Positions 15,590 to 23,037 of a stretch of 35,254 bases of DNA are shown piece after piece; positions within the stretch are counted from its first letter, which is position 1, and each line of letters starts with the position of its first letter. Source of the stretch: Microcystis aeruginosa LEGE 91341 (GTDB taxonomy: Bacteria > Cyanobacteriota > Cyanobacteriia > Cyanobacteriales > Microcystaceae); assembly GCF_015206885.1 (NCBI RefSeq), contig NZ_JADEXY010000029.1, positions 1 to 35,254 of the forward strand. Direction: 5' to 3'. The notes under the pieces were generated by a model. The model was not told where the DNA came from. It searched no databases and saw only the letters and a program-made list of their open reading frames with translations. The position numbers and the translations under genes are program-made.

Positions 15590-15802
15590 ATGACAGTTAT
15601 AAGCTTCACTGATCAAGATATTGCCAAATATACCGCCGCTGATATTGCTTCTTTAGCCGAACGACTAGAAAAAGATGAGTATAGTAACCCTTTCGAGGCT
15701 TTGCGGGATTGGCATCTGTTGCGAGCGATCGCTTTTCAAAGGCAGGAATTAGCCGAACCTTATCTTTATCTGTTGGATCTAGAAGCCTACGATGAGGCTT
15801 AA
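15590..15802 (+). CDS. Small conserved hypothetical protein
   Basis: A 70-residue acidic, helix-rich soluble protein (MTVISFTDQDIAKYTAADIA at the start). I do not recognise a named family. It is supported by a strong Shine-Dalgarno (GGGAGGTG, 15577-15584) 6 nt before the ATG and by a good terminator about 40 bp after the stop, making a self-contained monocistronic unit. It has no membrane segment, cysteine cluster or catalytic motif. Confidence 0.7.
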   Translation: MTVISFTDQDIAKYTAADIASLAERLEKDEYSNPFEALRDWHLLRAIAFQRQELAEPYLYLLDLEAYDEA

Positions 15803-15839
15803 AGTGACTTAGTTAAACAAAACTTAACACAAATTACTG

Positions 15840-15872
15840 GGGGTGTGAGACTAGCACACCCATTATTTTTGT
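15840..15872 (+). terminator. Rho-independent terminator
   Basis: The perfect stem GGGTGTG (15841-15847) / CACACCC (15855-15861) has a 7-nt loop and is followed by ATTATTTTTGTTT. It ends the small gene at 15590-15802. Confidence 0.8.
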
Positions 15873-15966
15873 TTATGGTATTCTCCGGCTGAAAACAGCC
15901 CCTAGCTTTTTGCCCCTTATTTCCCTACTATCAATAACAAAGTATTTTTAGGCGATCGACTAGATT

Positions 15967-16965
15967 ATGGGCAAACAATACAACGTTTATGGGATCGGTA
16001 ACGCGCTCGTCGATATGGAATTTCAAGTCTCCCCTGAATTACTGCAAGAATTAGGCATCGATAAAGGAGTGATGACGCTGGTGGACGAAAATCGTCAAAC
16101 CCAGTTGATGGAAAAATTGGCTTTTGATTGTAAACGCAGCGGTGGCGGATCGGCGGCGAATACCCTAGTAGCGATCGCTCAGTTGGGGGGTAGAGGTTTC
16201 TATTCCTGTAAAGTGGGTAATGACGAATTAGGTAAGTTTTATCTGCAAGATCTGCGGGCCTGTGGTTTGCATACCAATGAACATGGCGGCGAAAAAGAGG
16301 TGGGAATCACGGGAAAATGTCTAGTTTTCGTCACCCCCGATGCTGATCGCACCATGAATACTTTTCTCGGCATCACCGGGGAAATTTCCGAACGGGAATT
16401 AGTCCCTTCAGCGATCGCTAATGCCGATTATCTCTATCTCGAAGGTTATCTCGTCACCTCTCCCACTGCCAAAGCTGCCGCTATTAAAGGGCGAGAAATT
16501 GCTCAGGCTGCTGGAGTCAAAACCGCTTTATCTCTGTCGGATCCCAATATGGCGATCTTCTTCCGGGAGGGATTACTGGAAATGATTGGAACGGGGTTAG
16601 ATTTCGTTTTCGCTAATGAGTCGGAAGCTTTGACTATTTCCGGCGGCGAGGAAATTGAGTCAGCGATCGCCTATTTTAAAACCATTGCCAAAGGATTCGC
16701 TATCACCCGGGGTGCCAGTGGTTCTTTGATCTATGATGGCGAAAATCTCTTGGAAATTGACCCCCATCCCGTACAGGCGATCGATACCGTCGGCGCTGGG
16801 GATATGTATGCAGGTGCGTTTCTCTACGGTATTACCCACGGTATGGGTTACAAAGGAGCGGGAAATCTCGCTTCTCTAGCGGCTGCCCGGGTGGTTTCTA
16901 CTTTTGGGGCGCGTTTACAAACCGAGGAAATTCAATCCCTGCGCGATTCGATCGTTTTGGGATAG
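15967..16965 (+). CDS. PfkB-family carbohydrate/adenosine kinase
   Basis: A 332-residue ribokinase-fold kinase. Family motifs are the N-terminal GIGNALVDM, the glycine-rich substrate loop SGGGSAANT (about residues 59-67), the sugar-lid region, and the C-terminal anion-hole signature [13 protein letters not shown] (about 271-283), whose last Asp of GAGD is the catalytic base. Sequence features around GNALVD and SGGSAANT are typical of the adenosine-kinase-like branch found widely in cyanobacteria. The physiological substrate (adenosine or a sugar) is not certain. It is a single gene, with no operon partner within 200 bp. Confidence 0.88.
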   Translation: MGKQYNVYGIGNALVDMEFQVSPELLQELGIDKGVMTLVDENRQTQLMEKLAFDCKRSGGGSAANTLVAIAQLGGRGFYSCKVGNDELGKFYLQDLRACGLHTNEHGGEKEVGITGKCLVFVTPDADRTMNTFLGITGEISERELVPSAIANADYLYLEGYLVTSPTAKAAAIKGREIAQAAGVKTALSLSDPNMAIFFREGLLEMIGTGLDFVFANESEALTISGGEEIESAIAYFKTIAKGFAITRGASGSLIYDGENLLEIDPHPVQAIDTVGAGDMYAGAFLYGITHGMGYKGAGNLASLAAARVVSTFGARLQTEEIQSLRDSIVLG

Positions 16966-17164
16966 GTTTTGTCGGTGATCGGGAGTCAGTAGTCAGGTTT
17001 TTTCTCCCTGCTCCCTGCTCATAGACAGTCTTAACGAGTAATTTAGATAGTCAGACTAAATCCTGTTTACAAGGTATAGGAGAGCGGGGAGAAGGGAGCG
17101 GGTTTTTCAAGTGGGATTGGGGGTTAATCATACTATTAAAAACCGATTCAGTATAACGTTTCCG

Positions 17165-17539
17165 TTAGACATCAGACACTAATGGTAAACGACGAATACG
17201 AATACGGCTTGGCTCAACCGTAATGGCTGATCCTTGTTCTAAATCCTCCTCGCACTCAGCGATTACTGTCAACAAAAGATTCGTAAGTGCTTGGGCGCGT
17301 AATCTTTCAACCCGAATGCGAATGACTGAAGGAGTATTCGCCACATCAAGTGCTAGCAATGTATGGAAATCCGCATCGAGAGTAGCAACAACCCGTCCCT
17401 CGTCTCTAGCCCTTTGGATAATGTCTGAGTCTTCAGCTTCAGACATCCCTATTTGGCCAACATGAATAGTGTCGATCCCAGCATCACATAATAAAGTTGC
17501 CGCAGAAAGCGGTAGTCCCTGATCAAGCAACAACTTCAT
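17165..17539 (-). CDS. DUF5615 PIN-like toxin
   Basis: The 124-residue protein begins MKLLLDQGLPLSAATLLCDA. The acidic residues (D at 6, then SEAEDSDI and ATLDADFHTLL) follow the PIN-like DUF5615 / Mut7-C nuclease pattern. The frame remains open to 17587, but the ATG at 17539 overlaps the antitoxin's last codons in the usual toxin-antitoxin way and gives the standard N-terminus. Family members are presumed RNases, neutralised by the DUF433 partner encoded just upstream. The fourth acidic position expected for PIN catalysis is not obvious to me, so activity is inferred. Confidence 0.8.
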   Translation of the reverse strand: MKLLLDQGLPLSAATLLCDAGIDTIHVGQIGMSEAEDSDIIQRARDEGRVVATLDADFHTLLALDVANTPSVIRIRVERLRAQALTNLLLTVIAECEEDLEQGSAITVEPSRIRIRRLPLVSDV

Positions 17540-17765
17540 AGCGATTAGCAAGTTCAATGATGCGATCGTCCAAGTAAGAAGAGGCAAAAATTAGGGCTTG
17601 TCGAATATCTTCATCCTCCAGTTCGGGAAACTCTTGATGTAATTCTGCTCGATCGGGATAAGTTGCCAGTAGCTCAATCACTCGACGAACCGTAAGGCGA
17701 AGATTACGAATGCAGGGCTGCCCATTCATACGGTTTGGATGGCTCGTAATACGATCTAGTTTCAT
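17523..17765 (-). CDS. DUF433 antitoxin
   Basis: An 80-residue DUF433 protein. It shows the family's ITSHPNRMNGQPCIRNLRLT start, RRVIELLATYPDRAELHQEF, and the C-terminal LEDEDIRQALIFASSYLDD. DUF433 is a small winged/HTH-like fold found as the antitoxin of DUF5615 toxins. Its last 17 nt overlap the toxin start (17523-17539), so the pair is translationally coupled and expressed antitoxin first. Such antitoxins usually repress their own promoter; the upstream sequence is too short to show an operator convincingly. Confidence 0.87.
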   Translation of the reverse strand: MKLDRITSHPNRMNGQPCIRNLRLTVRRVIELLATYPDRAELHQEFPELEDEDIRQALIFASSYLDDRIIELANRYEVVA

Positions 17766-17959
17766 TAGAGTAATTCTATTTCTTCATGATCATTTTAACC
17801 TTTAGCGGGGGTAAGCAATGCCTGAAAAACATCCTCCACATATCCATTTTCCGTCATCAGATAAACCGTCACCCATACTATCTTTATATCACGCCCAAAA
17901 GCCTGTTAGCCAGATTAGCCCACACCGCACTTAAACCCACAGCTTTAATCAATGGGCAT

Positions 17960-18017
17960 GGTGCGTTCCCCAAAAATCGATCAGTGGAGCAGTAGGATTT
18001 GCATTAGGGAACGCACC
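17960..18017. repeat. Inverted repeat GGTGCGTTCCC ... GGGAACGCACC
   Basis: Perfect 11-bp arms at 17960-17970 and 18007-18017 enclose 36 nt. The downstream bases GGCGATCTGCTATGCAGTGC and CTTCGGCATCGCAC resemble another short repeat common between cyanobacterial genes. The 17766-18205 spacer contains a 69-codon open frame, but it lacks coding character; I see only repeats here. Confidence 0.65.
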
Positions 18018-18205
18018 CTACAAGATCGGCGATCTGCTATGCAGTGCCTTCGGCATCGCACTGACAATTTTAGGCTCATTCTAGCGATGATTCTTCGATC
18101 GGACTACACCCCTTGACAAAAATTTATAATTATTCGATCTTTAGCGATCGCTATCGGTGGATAGTTGTTTTTTGTTACAGCAGTGTGGAGCAGTCTAACT
18201 GATGG

Positions 18206-18670
18206 TTATATTTCCAGATTATCGCCCGCAGGAAACCAATCTTGATCGAGAATTTGTTCAAGGGAACCAATAGGTATAGCGGGGAAAGTATCGAGGGGTA
18301 ATTGAGTTCTAACTTGAGCCTCTTTTCTAGCAAATTGATAGCATTCCTCAAAGATTTCGAGAATATAGGGTTTCAGACTAGGGCTATCTTTAATTTCTTT
18401 GATTATTTGTCGGCGAAAATTGATAATTTCTCCTTGCCAGTGACCCTCATTTCTTGCTCTTTCTCCTGTCCAGTAAGTTAGTTTCAGCAAATGTACCAGC
18501 AATTGAATCAAAAGATTTTCGATTTTGCGCTTTTCACTCCTTCCCATACTTGCTAATTCCTCCAGTAAATTATCTAAATCTACCCGCTCAAACTGTCTCG
18601 CTTGCAGTTGATTAATAGTAGTTCTAATCCAGAGATAAAAGTCTTGTTCGTACAGGGTTTTATTGTCCAT
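18206..18670 (-). CDS. DUF29 family protein
   Basis: This 154-residue protein follows the DUF29 pattern: LYEQDFYLWIRTTINQLQAR, then DNLLEELASMGRSEKRKIEN, the LVHLLKLTYW block, and a C-terminal region ending in WFPAG. DUF29 proteins are abundant in cyanobacteria, often near repeats. Their function is unknown. It is a soluble, helical, single gene. It is 43 bp downstream of the msrP-like gene on the same strand and might be read through from it. Confidence 0.88.
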   Translation of the reverse strand: MDNKTLYEQDFYLWIRTTINQLQARQFERVDLDNLLEELASMGRSEKRKIENLLIQLLVHLLKLTYWTGERARNEGHWQGEIINFRRQIIKEIKDSPSLKPYILEIFEECYQFARKEAQVRTQLPLDTFPAIPIGSLEQILDQDWFPAGDNLEI

Positions 18671-18713
18671 AAATACTCACTTAAACTAAATAAAATGGGG
18701 ATAATCATAGAAC

Positions 18714-19697
18714 TTAACTATATAAACTAGCCACATATTTACCGTAGCCATTATAGGGCAAAGTTTCGATAATTTCCCAAGATAAATCACTTCTACTGCC
18801 GATAAATTTCTCCGTTGCTTGCGACCAACGGGGATGGGGTTTACTGGGGTTTACATTAGCCTCAAAATCGTATTCATGAGCGTCAATTGTGTTCCAGTAG
18901 GTGGCGGGTTGTTTGGCGGTAAATTCAATTTTTACTATCGATTTTGCCCCTTTAAAACCGTATTTCCAAGGCATAACCATTCGCAAGGGTGCGCCGTGTT
19001 GTTTGGGTAAATCATGCCCGAAAATTCCCACGGCAAAGAAAGCTAATTCATTGGCCATTTCTTCAATTCTTAAACCTTCTGTATAGGGCCAAGGTAAGGC
19101 TCCTAAATGTAATCCTGGCCCTTTGGTAATTTCGGGATCATAAAAGGAGGTAAAACGGACGAATTTAGCTTCCGGTTTTGGTTCCACTGCCGCGATTAAA
19201 GCACTCATGGGAAACCCTAGCCAAGGTAAGACCATTGACCAAGCTTCCACACAACGAAAACGATAGATTCTTTCTTCGAGAGGAAAGGTTTTTTTAATAG
19301 TATCTATATCGTAGGTTTGGGGATTTTTTACCAATCCTCCCACTTCTACCGTCCAGGGATTCGTCGGTAATTTCTGCGCTTTTAACCAGATATTTTTCCC
19401 CCCTCCGAACTCATAAAAATTGTTATATTTCCCAGCTACAGTTTCGGCAACTATAGGGCGATTTACCGTTAAAAACTGCGGATTTTTGCTGAACCCTTCA
19501 ATTTTAGGTAATTGCAAACTTTTTTCTAAAGCTTCCGAGGAGGAGGATTTACCACAAGCAGTTAATAATAGGGAACTCCCCGCAATTCCTGTCCCGATTA
19601 ACCCCTGTAAAAAGCGACGACGGTTAAAATAAACACTTTCAGAAGTAACTTCATTTTCGGAAATTTGCCAAGATTTAGCTAAACGAATTAAGACCAT
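18714..19697 (-). CDS. msrP: Molybdopterin-dependent protein-methionine-sulfoxide reductase, MsrP/YedY-like
   Basis: A 327-residue sulfite-oxidase-fold molybdoenzyme. It carries a twin-arginine signal (NRRRFLQG, residues 25-32) and a hydrophobic core ending LLLTACG, so it is exported folded by Tat and may be a lipoprotein at Cys48. The molybdenum-ligand cysteine is in RCVEAWS (about residue 145), and HDLPKQHGAPLRMVMPWKYG is the YedY substrate-pocket signature. The family repairs oxidised methionine in periplasmic proteins, taking electrons from the haem membrane protein MsrQ (YedZ), which is not in the window. A TTG 23 codons upstream opens the frame, but the ATG at 19697 has GGGGA nearby and gives a normal Tat N-terminus. 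It lies 85 bp after the P450 gene. Confidence 0.9.
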   Translation of the reverse strand: MVLIRLAKSWQISENEVTSESVYFNRRRFLQGLIGTGIAGSSLLLTACGKSSSSEALEKSLQLPKIEGFSKNPQFLTVNRPIVAETVAGKYNNFYEFGGGKNIWLKAQKLPTNPWTVEVGGLVKNPQTYDIDTIKKTFPLEERIYRFRCVEAWSMVLPWLGFPMSALIAAVEPKPEAKFVRFTSFYDPEITKGPGLHLGALPWPYTEGLRIEEMANELAFFAVGIFGHDLPKQHGAPLRMVMPWKYGFKGAKSIVKIEFTAKQPATYWNTIDAHEYDFEANVNPSKPHPRWSQATEKFIGSRSDLSWEIIETLPYNGYGKYVASLYS

Positions 19698-19782
19698 AAT
19701 TATCCCCAATTTTATTGACAAAAAAGCAGAGTTATGATATGGGATACCACAACTCTGATTGTACAATAGTTTGTCAGTTTTT

Positions 19783-21168
19783 TTAAGAAATTTCGGCGAG
19801 CATGGGGGCAGTCACCAGAGGTTCCCGTCGTCCTTTTAAGACCATGGGAACTCCTCGCGAGGGAGCAAGGGTGACACCTCGGCGACTGGGTTTTTCGGGG
19901 GTATTATTAACTAGAGTTAACTGATAATTGGCCAAAATTGTGGCGATAGCGATTTTCATCTCGTAGATAGCTAAAACTTCCCCGATACAACGACGCGCTC
20001 CACCACCAAAAGGCATATATTCGTAGGGGGTGAATTGTTTTTCTAAAAAGCGTTCTGGTTTAAAAGTATGGGAATCGGGGAAAGTTTGCTCGCGGTGGTG
20101 AGCTAGATAAATACAACCCATAAGAATTGTCCCTTTTTCTAAAGGATAACCATCTAATTCTACTGGTTCTTCCACTGCTCGCGGAAAAGTTAACATCCCC
20201 ACGGGATGAATGCGTAAAGTTTCCGAACAAACCGCCGAAAGATAGGGTAATCGAGTTATATCAATGGGGTTGGGATTATCTCCTAAAGTGGCTATTTCTT
20301 GCAGAATTTTTGCTTTAATTTCTGGATAGCGATGAGTCCAGTAGAGCGCCCAAGACATAGCGGTGGCGGTGGTTTCATGACCTGCGAATAATAAGGTCAT
20401 TAATTCATCGCGCAATTCCTTATCGCTCATTGGGTTGCCTTCTTCATCCCGGGCTGACATCAGTAGTGATAAAATATCGGTGCGATTCGGGTTAGGATTA
20501 GCTTTTCTTTCGGCAATTTCTGTATAGATAATATCATCAATTTTTTCTTGGGAACGCTGATATTTTCCCCAGGGACTCCAAGCACCAAAATCAGCCCGCA
20601 AAATTGGGAAAAATAGCAAAGAAGCCATCACCGGAGAGTTAAAAATATCAAGCATTTCAGCCAGAATTTTTTTCAGGTTTTGATAACGTTCCCCTTGACT
20701 AATTCCAAAAACTGCCTCCATAATTACTTGTAAAGCAATCGCTGTGGTCGCTGAACGGGCTTTTAAAGGTTGATTTTCGGGCAATTCTGCCATTACTCTT
20801 AGGGTAATATCGCGGATTAAATCGCCGTAGAAACGCATTCTTTCCCCGTGAAAAGGTGGCAATAAAAGCTGACGGCGTTTTTTGTGGATATCTCCGTCTA
20901 ACATGACGACGGAATAATCACCAATAATCGGGGCAATAATCCGATTGGCTTCCCCCGGTGCCGAAAATTTTTTACGGTCATTAGTTAAAACCTGTTGTAG
21001 GGCCGAAGGACTACTGACAAAGATAAAATTATCTACAGTTAAACCCACTTTTGTGCTAAAAATATCGCCATGCTTGCGGGCGGCATTTTCCATAAAAGCT
21101 ACGGGATTAATGATCCATTGTGCCATTTGCACGAAGGTAGGGGCTTTGACCTTGGGGATGATTTTCAT
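19783..21168 (-). CDS. Cytochrome P450 (CYP110-like)
   Basis: A 461-residue P450 with no N-terminal membrane anchor. The I-helix oxygen-binding motif is AGHETT (262-267), the K-helix motif ETLR (316-319) and the haem loop FGGGARRCIG (387-396), with Cys394 as the axial ligand. HKKRRQLLLPPFHGERM (about 95-111) is the C-helix region. Overall features resemble CYP110, a cyanobacterial family whose studied members oxidise fatty acids, alkanes or terpenes; the subfamily call is inference. No ferredoxin or terpene cyclase gene is adjacent. It is upstream of msrP on the same strand. Confidence 0.9.
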   Translation of the reverse strand: MKIIPKVKAPTFVQMAQWIINPVAFMENAARKHGDIFSTKVGLTVDNFIFVSSPSALQQVLTNDRKKFSAPGEANRIIAPIIGDYSVVMLDGDIHKKRRQLLLPPFHGERMRFYGDLIRDITLRVMAELPENQPLKARSATTAIALQVIMEAVFGISQGERYQNLKKILAEMLDIFNSPVMASLLFFPILRADFGAWSPWGKYQRSQEKIDDIIYTEIAERKANPNPNRTDILSLLMSARDEEGNPMSDKELRDELMTLLFAGHETTATAMSWALYWTHRYPEIKAKILQEIATLGDNPNPIDITRLPYLSAVCSETLRIHPVGMLTFPRAVEEPVELDGYPLEKGTILMGCIYLAHHREQTFPDSHTFKPERFLEKQFTPYEYMPFGGGARRCIGEVLAIYEMKIAIATILANYQLTLVNNTPEKPSRRGVTLAPSRGVPMVLKGRREPLVTAPMLAEIS

Positions 21169-21242
21169 AGATTAATTGCTATATCGAATGCTAATTATTT
21201 CTAATTGTGACATTTTTTTCCCAGAGACGGCAAGGTGTAATA

Positions 21243-21367
21243 AGCTGCCCGCGCATTTAAATTGCTGATTGAGATGAGGCAAGGGGCAAGAGGCAAGAGG
21301 CAAAAGTAAAGGGATTAGGGGAGATTCAGCTAATCTAAGTATGGCAGTTAAGATGCGTCCTAGCTTA
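21243..21367 (-). repeat. Interspersed repeat R, inverted full copy with GGCAAGA heptamers
   Basis: The reverse complement aligns end to end with 12205-12315. On the plus strand it contains four tandem heptamers, GGCAAGG, GGCAAGA, GGCAAGA and GGCAAAA (21278-21305). The repeat occupies part of the 21169-21652 spacer. I see nothing else nameable there apart from the GGGA Shine-Dalgarno before 21653. Confidence 0.7.
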
Positions 21368-21652
21368 TCAAGTAAACGCCAAAAATTACCGGGCTGTTCC
21401 TTGTCTTATCTTCTCCCAGAGAGGGAGATTTTCTGGGAATTTTCAGGATTGCCTTTCTGGTCTAAACAATGATAATCGCGGTAGAATAGCCCCCAGTTCT
21501 ATTTAATTCGCTTCTATAGCGGTAAGCGCTTGAGTGAGATACAAACCAAGCTTTGCCTAGCATGGTTTATAGCTCGTGACACTGTACCTCATACGACTGC
21601 ACACCGTTATATGGTTCAATCTCTTTTTTTTCATTCCTTATAGGGACTTTTT

Positions 21653-22408
21653 ATGATTATTTCCAAGTTTTTGCCCTTAGGAAAAACTGTGATTATCAGG
21701 CATTTACTGTTATTAACTACATTTAGCCTTGTTTTTTTCCTGATTACTCCCCCCGCTTTTGCCCTCGAATCTGCTGCCCCCATCGGTTTTAATCCTCAAA
21801 CTATTCTTTTCCATGCCTTAACTTGGGTGGATAGTTTGGGAGCCATAGGAGCGATCGCGTTTATAATTATCTATATTCTAGCTACTGTGGCCTTTTTTCC
21901 CGGTTCAATCCTGACTTTAGGGGCTGGTGTGGTTTTTGGCGTGGTTTTAGGCTCTTTTTACGTCTTTATCGGGGCAACTATCGGCGCTACTGCTGCTTTT
22001 CTGGTGGGACGTTATCTGGCTAGGGGGTGGGTGGCGAAAAAAATTCAAGGTAATAATAAATTTCAAGCTATCGATGAAGCTGTGGGGAAAGAAGGTTTAA
22101 AAATAGTGCTTTTAACCCGGTTATCTCCCATATTTCCGTTTAATCTGCTCAATTATGCCTATGGTGTCACCGGGGTTTCTCTGAAAGATTATCTACTAGG
22201 TTGCGCGGGCATGATTCCGGGGACGATAATGTATGTCTATATTGGCTCTTTAGCGGGCAATCTTGCCACTATCGGGACCTCGGCACCAGCCACTAACCCA
22301 GTTTTACAATGGACTATTCGTCTTATCGGTTTTATCGCTACCGTTGCCGTCACCCTCTACGTCACAAAAATTGCCCGTCAGGCCCTGGCATCAGTTATCA
22401 GTAAGTAA
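21653..22408 (+). CDS. TVP38/TMEM64 (DedA/SNARE-associated) family membrane protein
   Basis: A 251-residue polytopic membrane protein with about five hydrophobic segments. The VTT/SNARE-associated domain is visible as AFFPGSILTLGAGVVFGVVL (about residues 82-101), GATIGATAAFLVGRYLARGW (about 107-126), and LTRLSPIFPFNLLNYAYGVT (about 158-177), followed by the GMIPGTIMYVYIGS loop. These F-P-G and R-x-x-P-x-x-P/N-x-x-x-x-Y patterns are diagnostic. Relatives act as lipid scramblases or in membrane homeostasis; its cargo is unknown. The N-terminus (residues 15-38) resembles a signal or first membrane segment. AGGGA at 21640-21645 supports the start. Confidence 0.88.
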   Translation: MIISKFLPLGKTVIIRHLLLLTTFSLVFFLITPPAFALESAAPIGFNPQTILFHALTWVDSLGAIGAIAFIIIYILATVAFFPGSILTLGAGVVFGVVLGSFYVFIGATIGATAAFLVGRYLARGWVAKKIQGNNKFQAIDEAVGKEGLKIVLLTRLSPIFPFNLLNYAYGVTGVSLKDYLLGCAGMIPGTIMYVYIGSLAGNLATIGTSAPATNPVLQWTIRLIGFIATVAVTLYVTKIARQALASVISK

Positions 22409-22431
22409 ACCCCTCAATCGCCATCCCCACC

Positions 22432-23037
22432 TCACTCTGTCCTTGAGTGGGGAATGACGCGGATTTGTTGACAGGGACTAAAAGAGAGCCGGTGCTGAGA
22501 AGTAAGTCCATGGTTGCCAATCGCTTCCAGGTGTTGAGCCGTGCCATAACCCTTGTGACGAGAGAGTCCATAATCGGGATAGCGTCCGTGCCAACGAGTA
22601 ATTAAGTCATCGCGCCAGACTTTGGCTACGATACTAGCCGCCGCAATTACCGGCGATTGTTGGTCTCCCTGAATTACCGCCTTTTGGGGGATTGACAAAT
22701 CTTTAATAATGTGCTTGCCATCGATCAAACAGAGACTGGGGGAAAGGGGTAATTTCCCGATAGCTCTGCTCATTGCCAGTAGGGAGGCATGAAGAATATT
22801 CAAGCGATCGATCTCTTTCACCGTAGCATAACCGATGCGACAAACAAAATCCCGTTGTATTTGCTGGCTCAATTTTTGCCGTTTTTGGGGGCTAAGTTGC
22901 TTACTATCTTTTACCCCCAACTCCCACAGCCGGGCAAAACCAGAGGGGACAGTGACCACTACCGCCGCCACCACGGGGCCAAATAAAGCCCCGCGCCCCA
23001 CTTCATCGACACCGGCAATTAAGGGTTCTGCGCTCAT
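22432..23037 (-). CDS. rnhB: Ribonuclease HII
   Basis: A 201-residue RNase HII. The active-site motif AGVDEVGRGALFGPVVAA holds Asp11-Glu12. A third acidic residue is Asp106 in LIDGKH, and IAAASIVAKVWRD (about 131-143) contains the fourth. It removes ribonucleotides and RNA primers from DNA:RNA hybrids. It overlaps rne by 4 nt (ATGA) and is co-transcribed with it, the arrangement known from Synechocystis. Length is normal. Confidence 0.95.
   Translation of the reverse strand: MSAEPLIAGVDEVGRGALFGPVVAAVVVTVPSGFARLWELGVKDSKQLSPQKRQKLSQQIQRDFVCRIGYATVKEIDRLNILHASLLAMSRAIGKLPLSPSLCLIDGKHIIKDLSIPQKAVIQGDQQSPVIAAASIVAKVWRDDLITRWHGRYPDYGLSRHKGYGTAQHLEAIGNHGLTSQHRLSFSPCQQIRVIPHSRTE

Noticed and set aside
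17786-17995. 69-codon open frame in the 17766-18205 spacer
   Set aside because: No ribosome-binding site, no recognisable motif, and its 3' part runs into a known type of inverted repeat. Probably non-coding.
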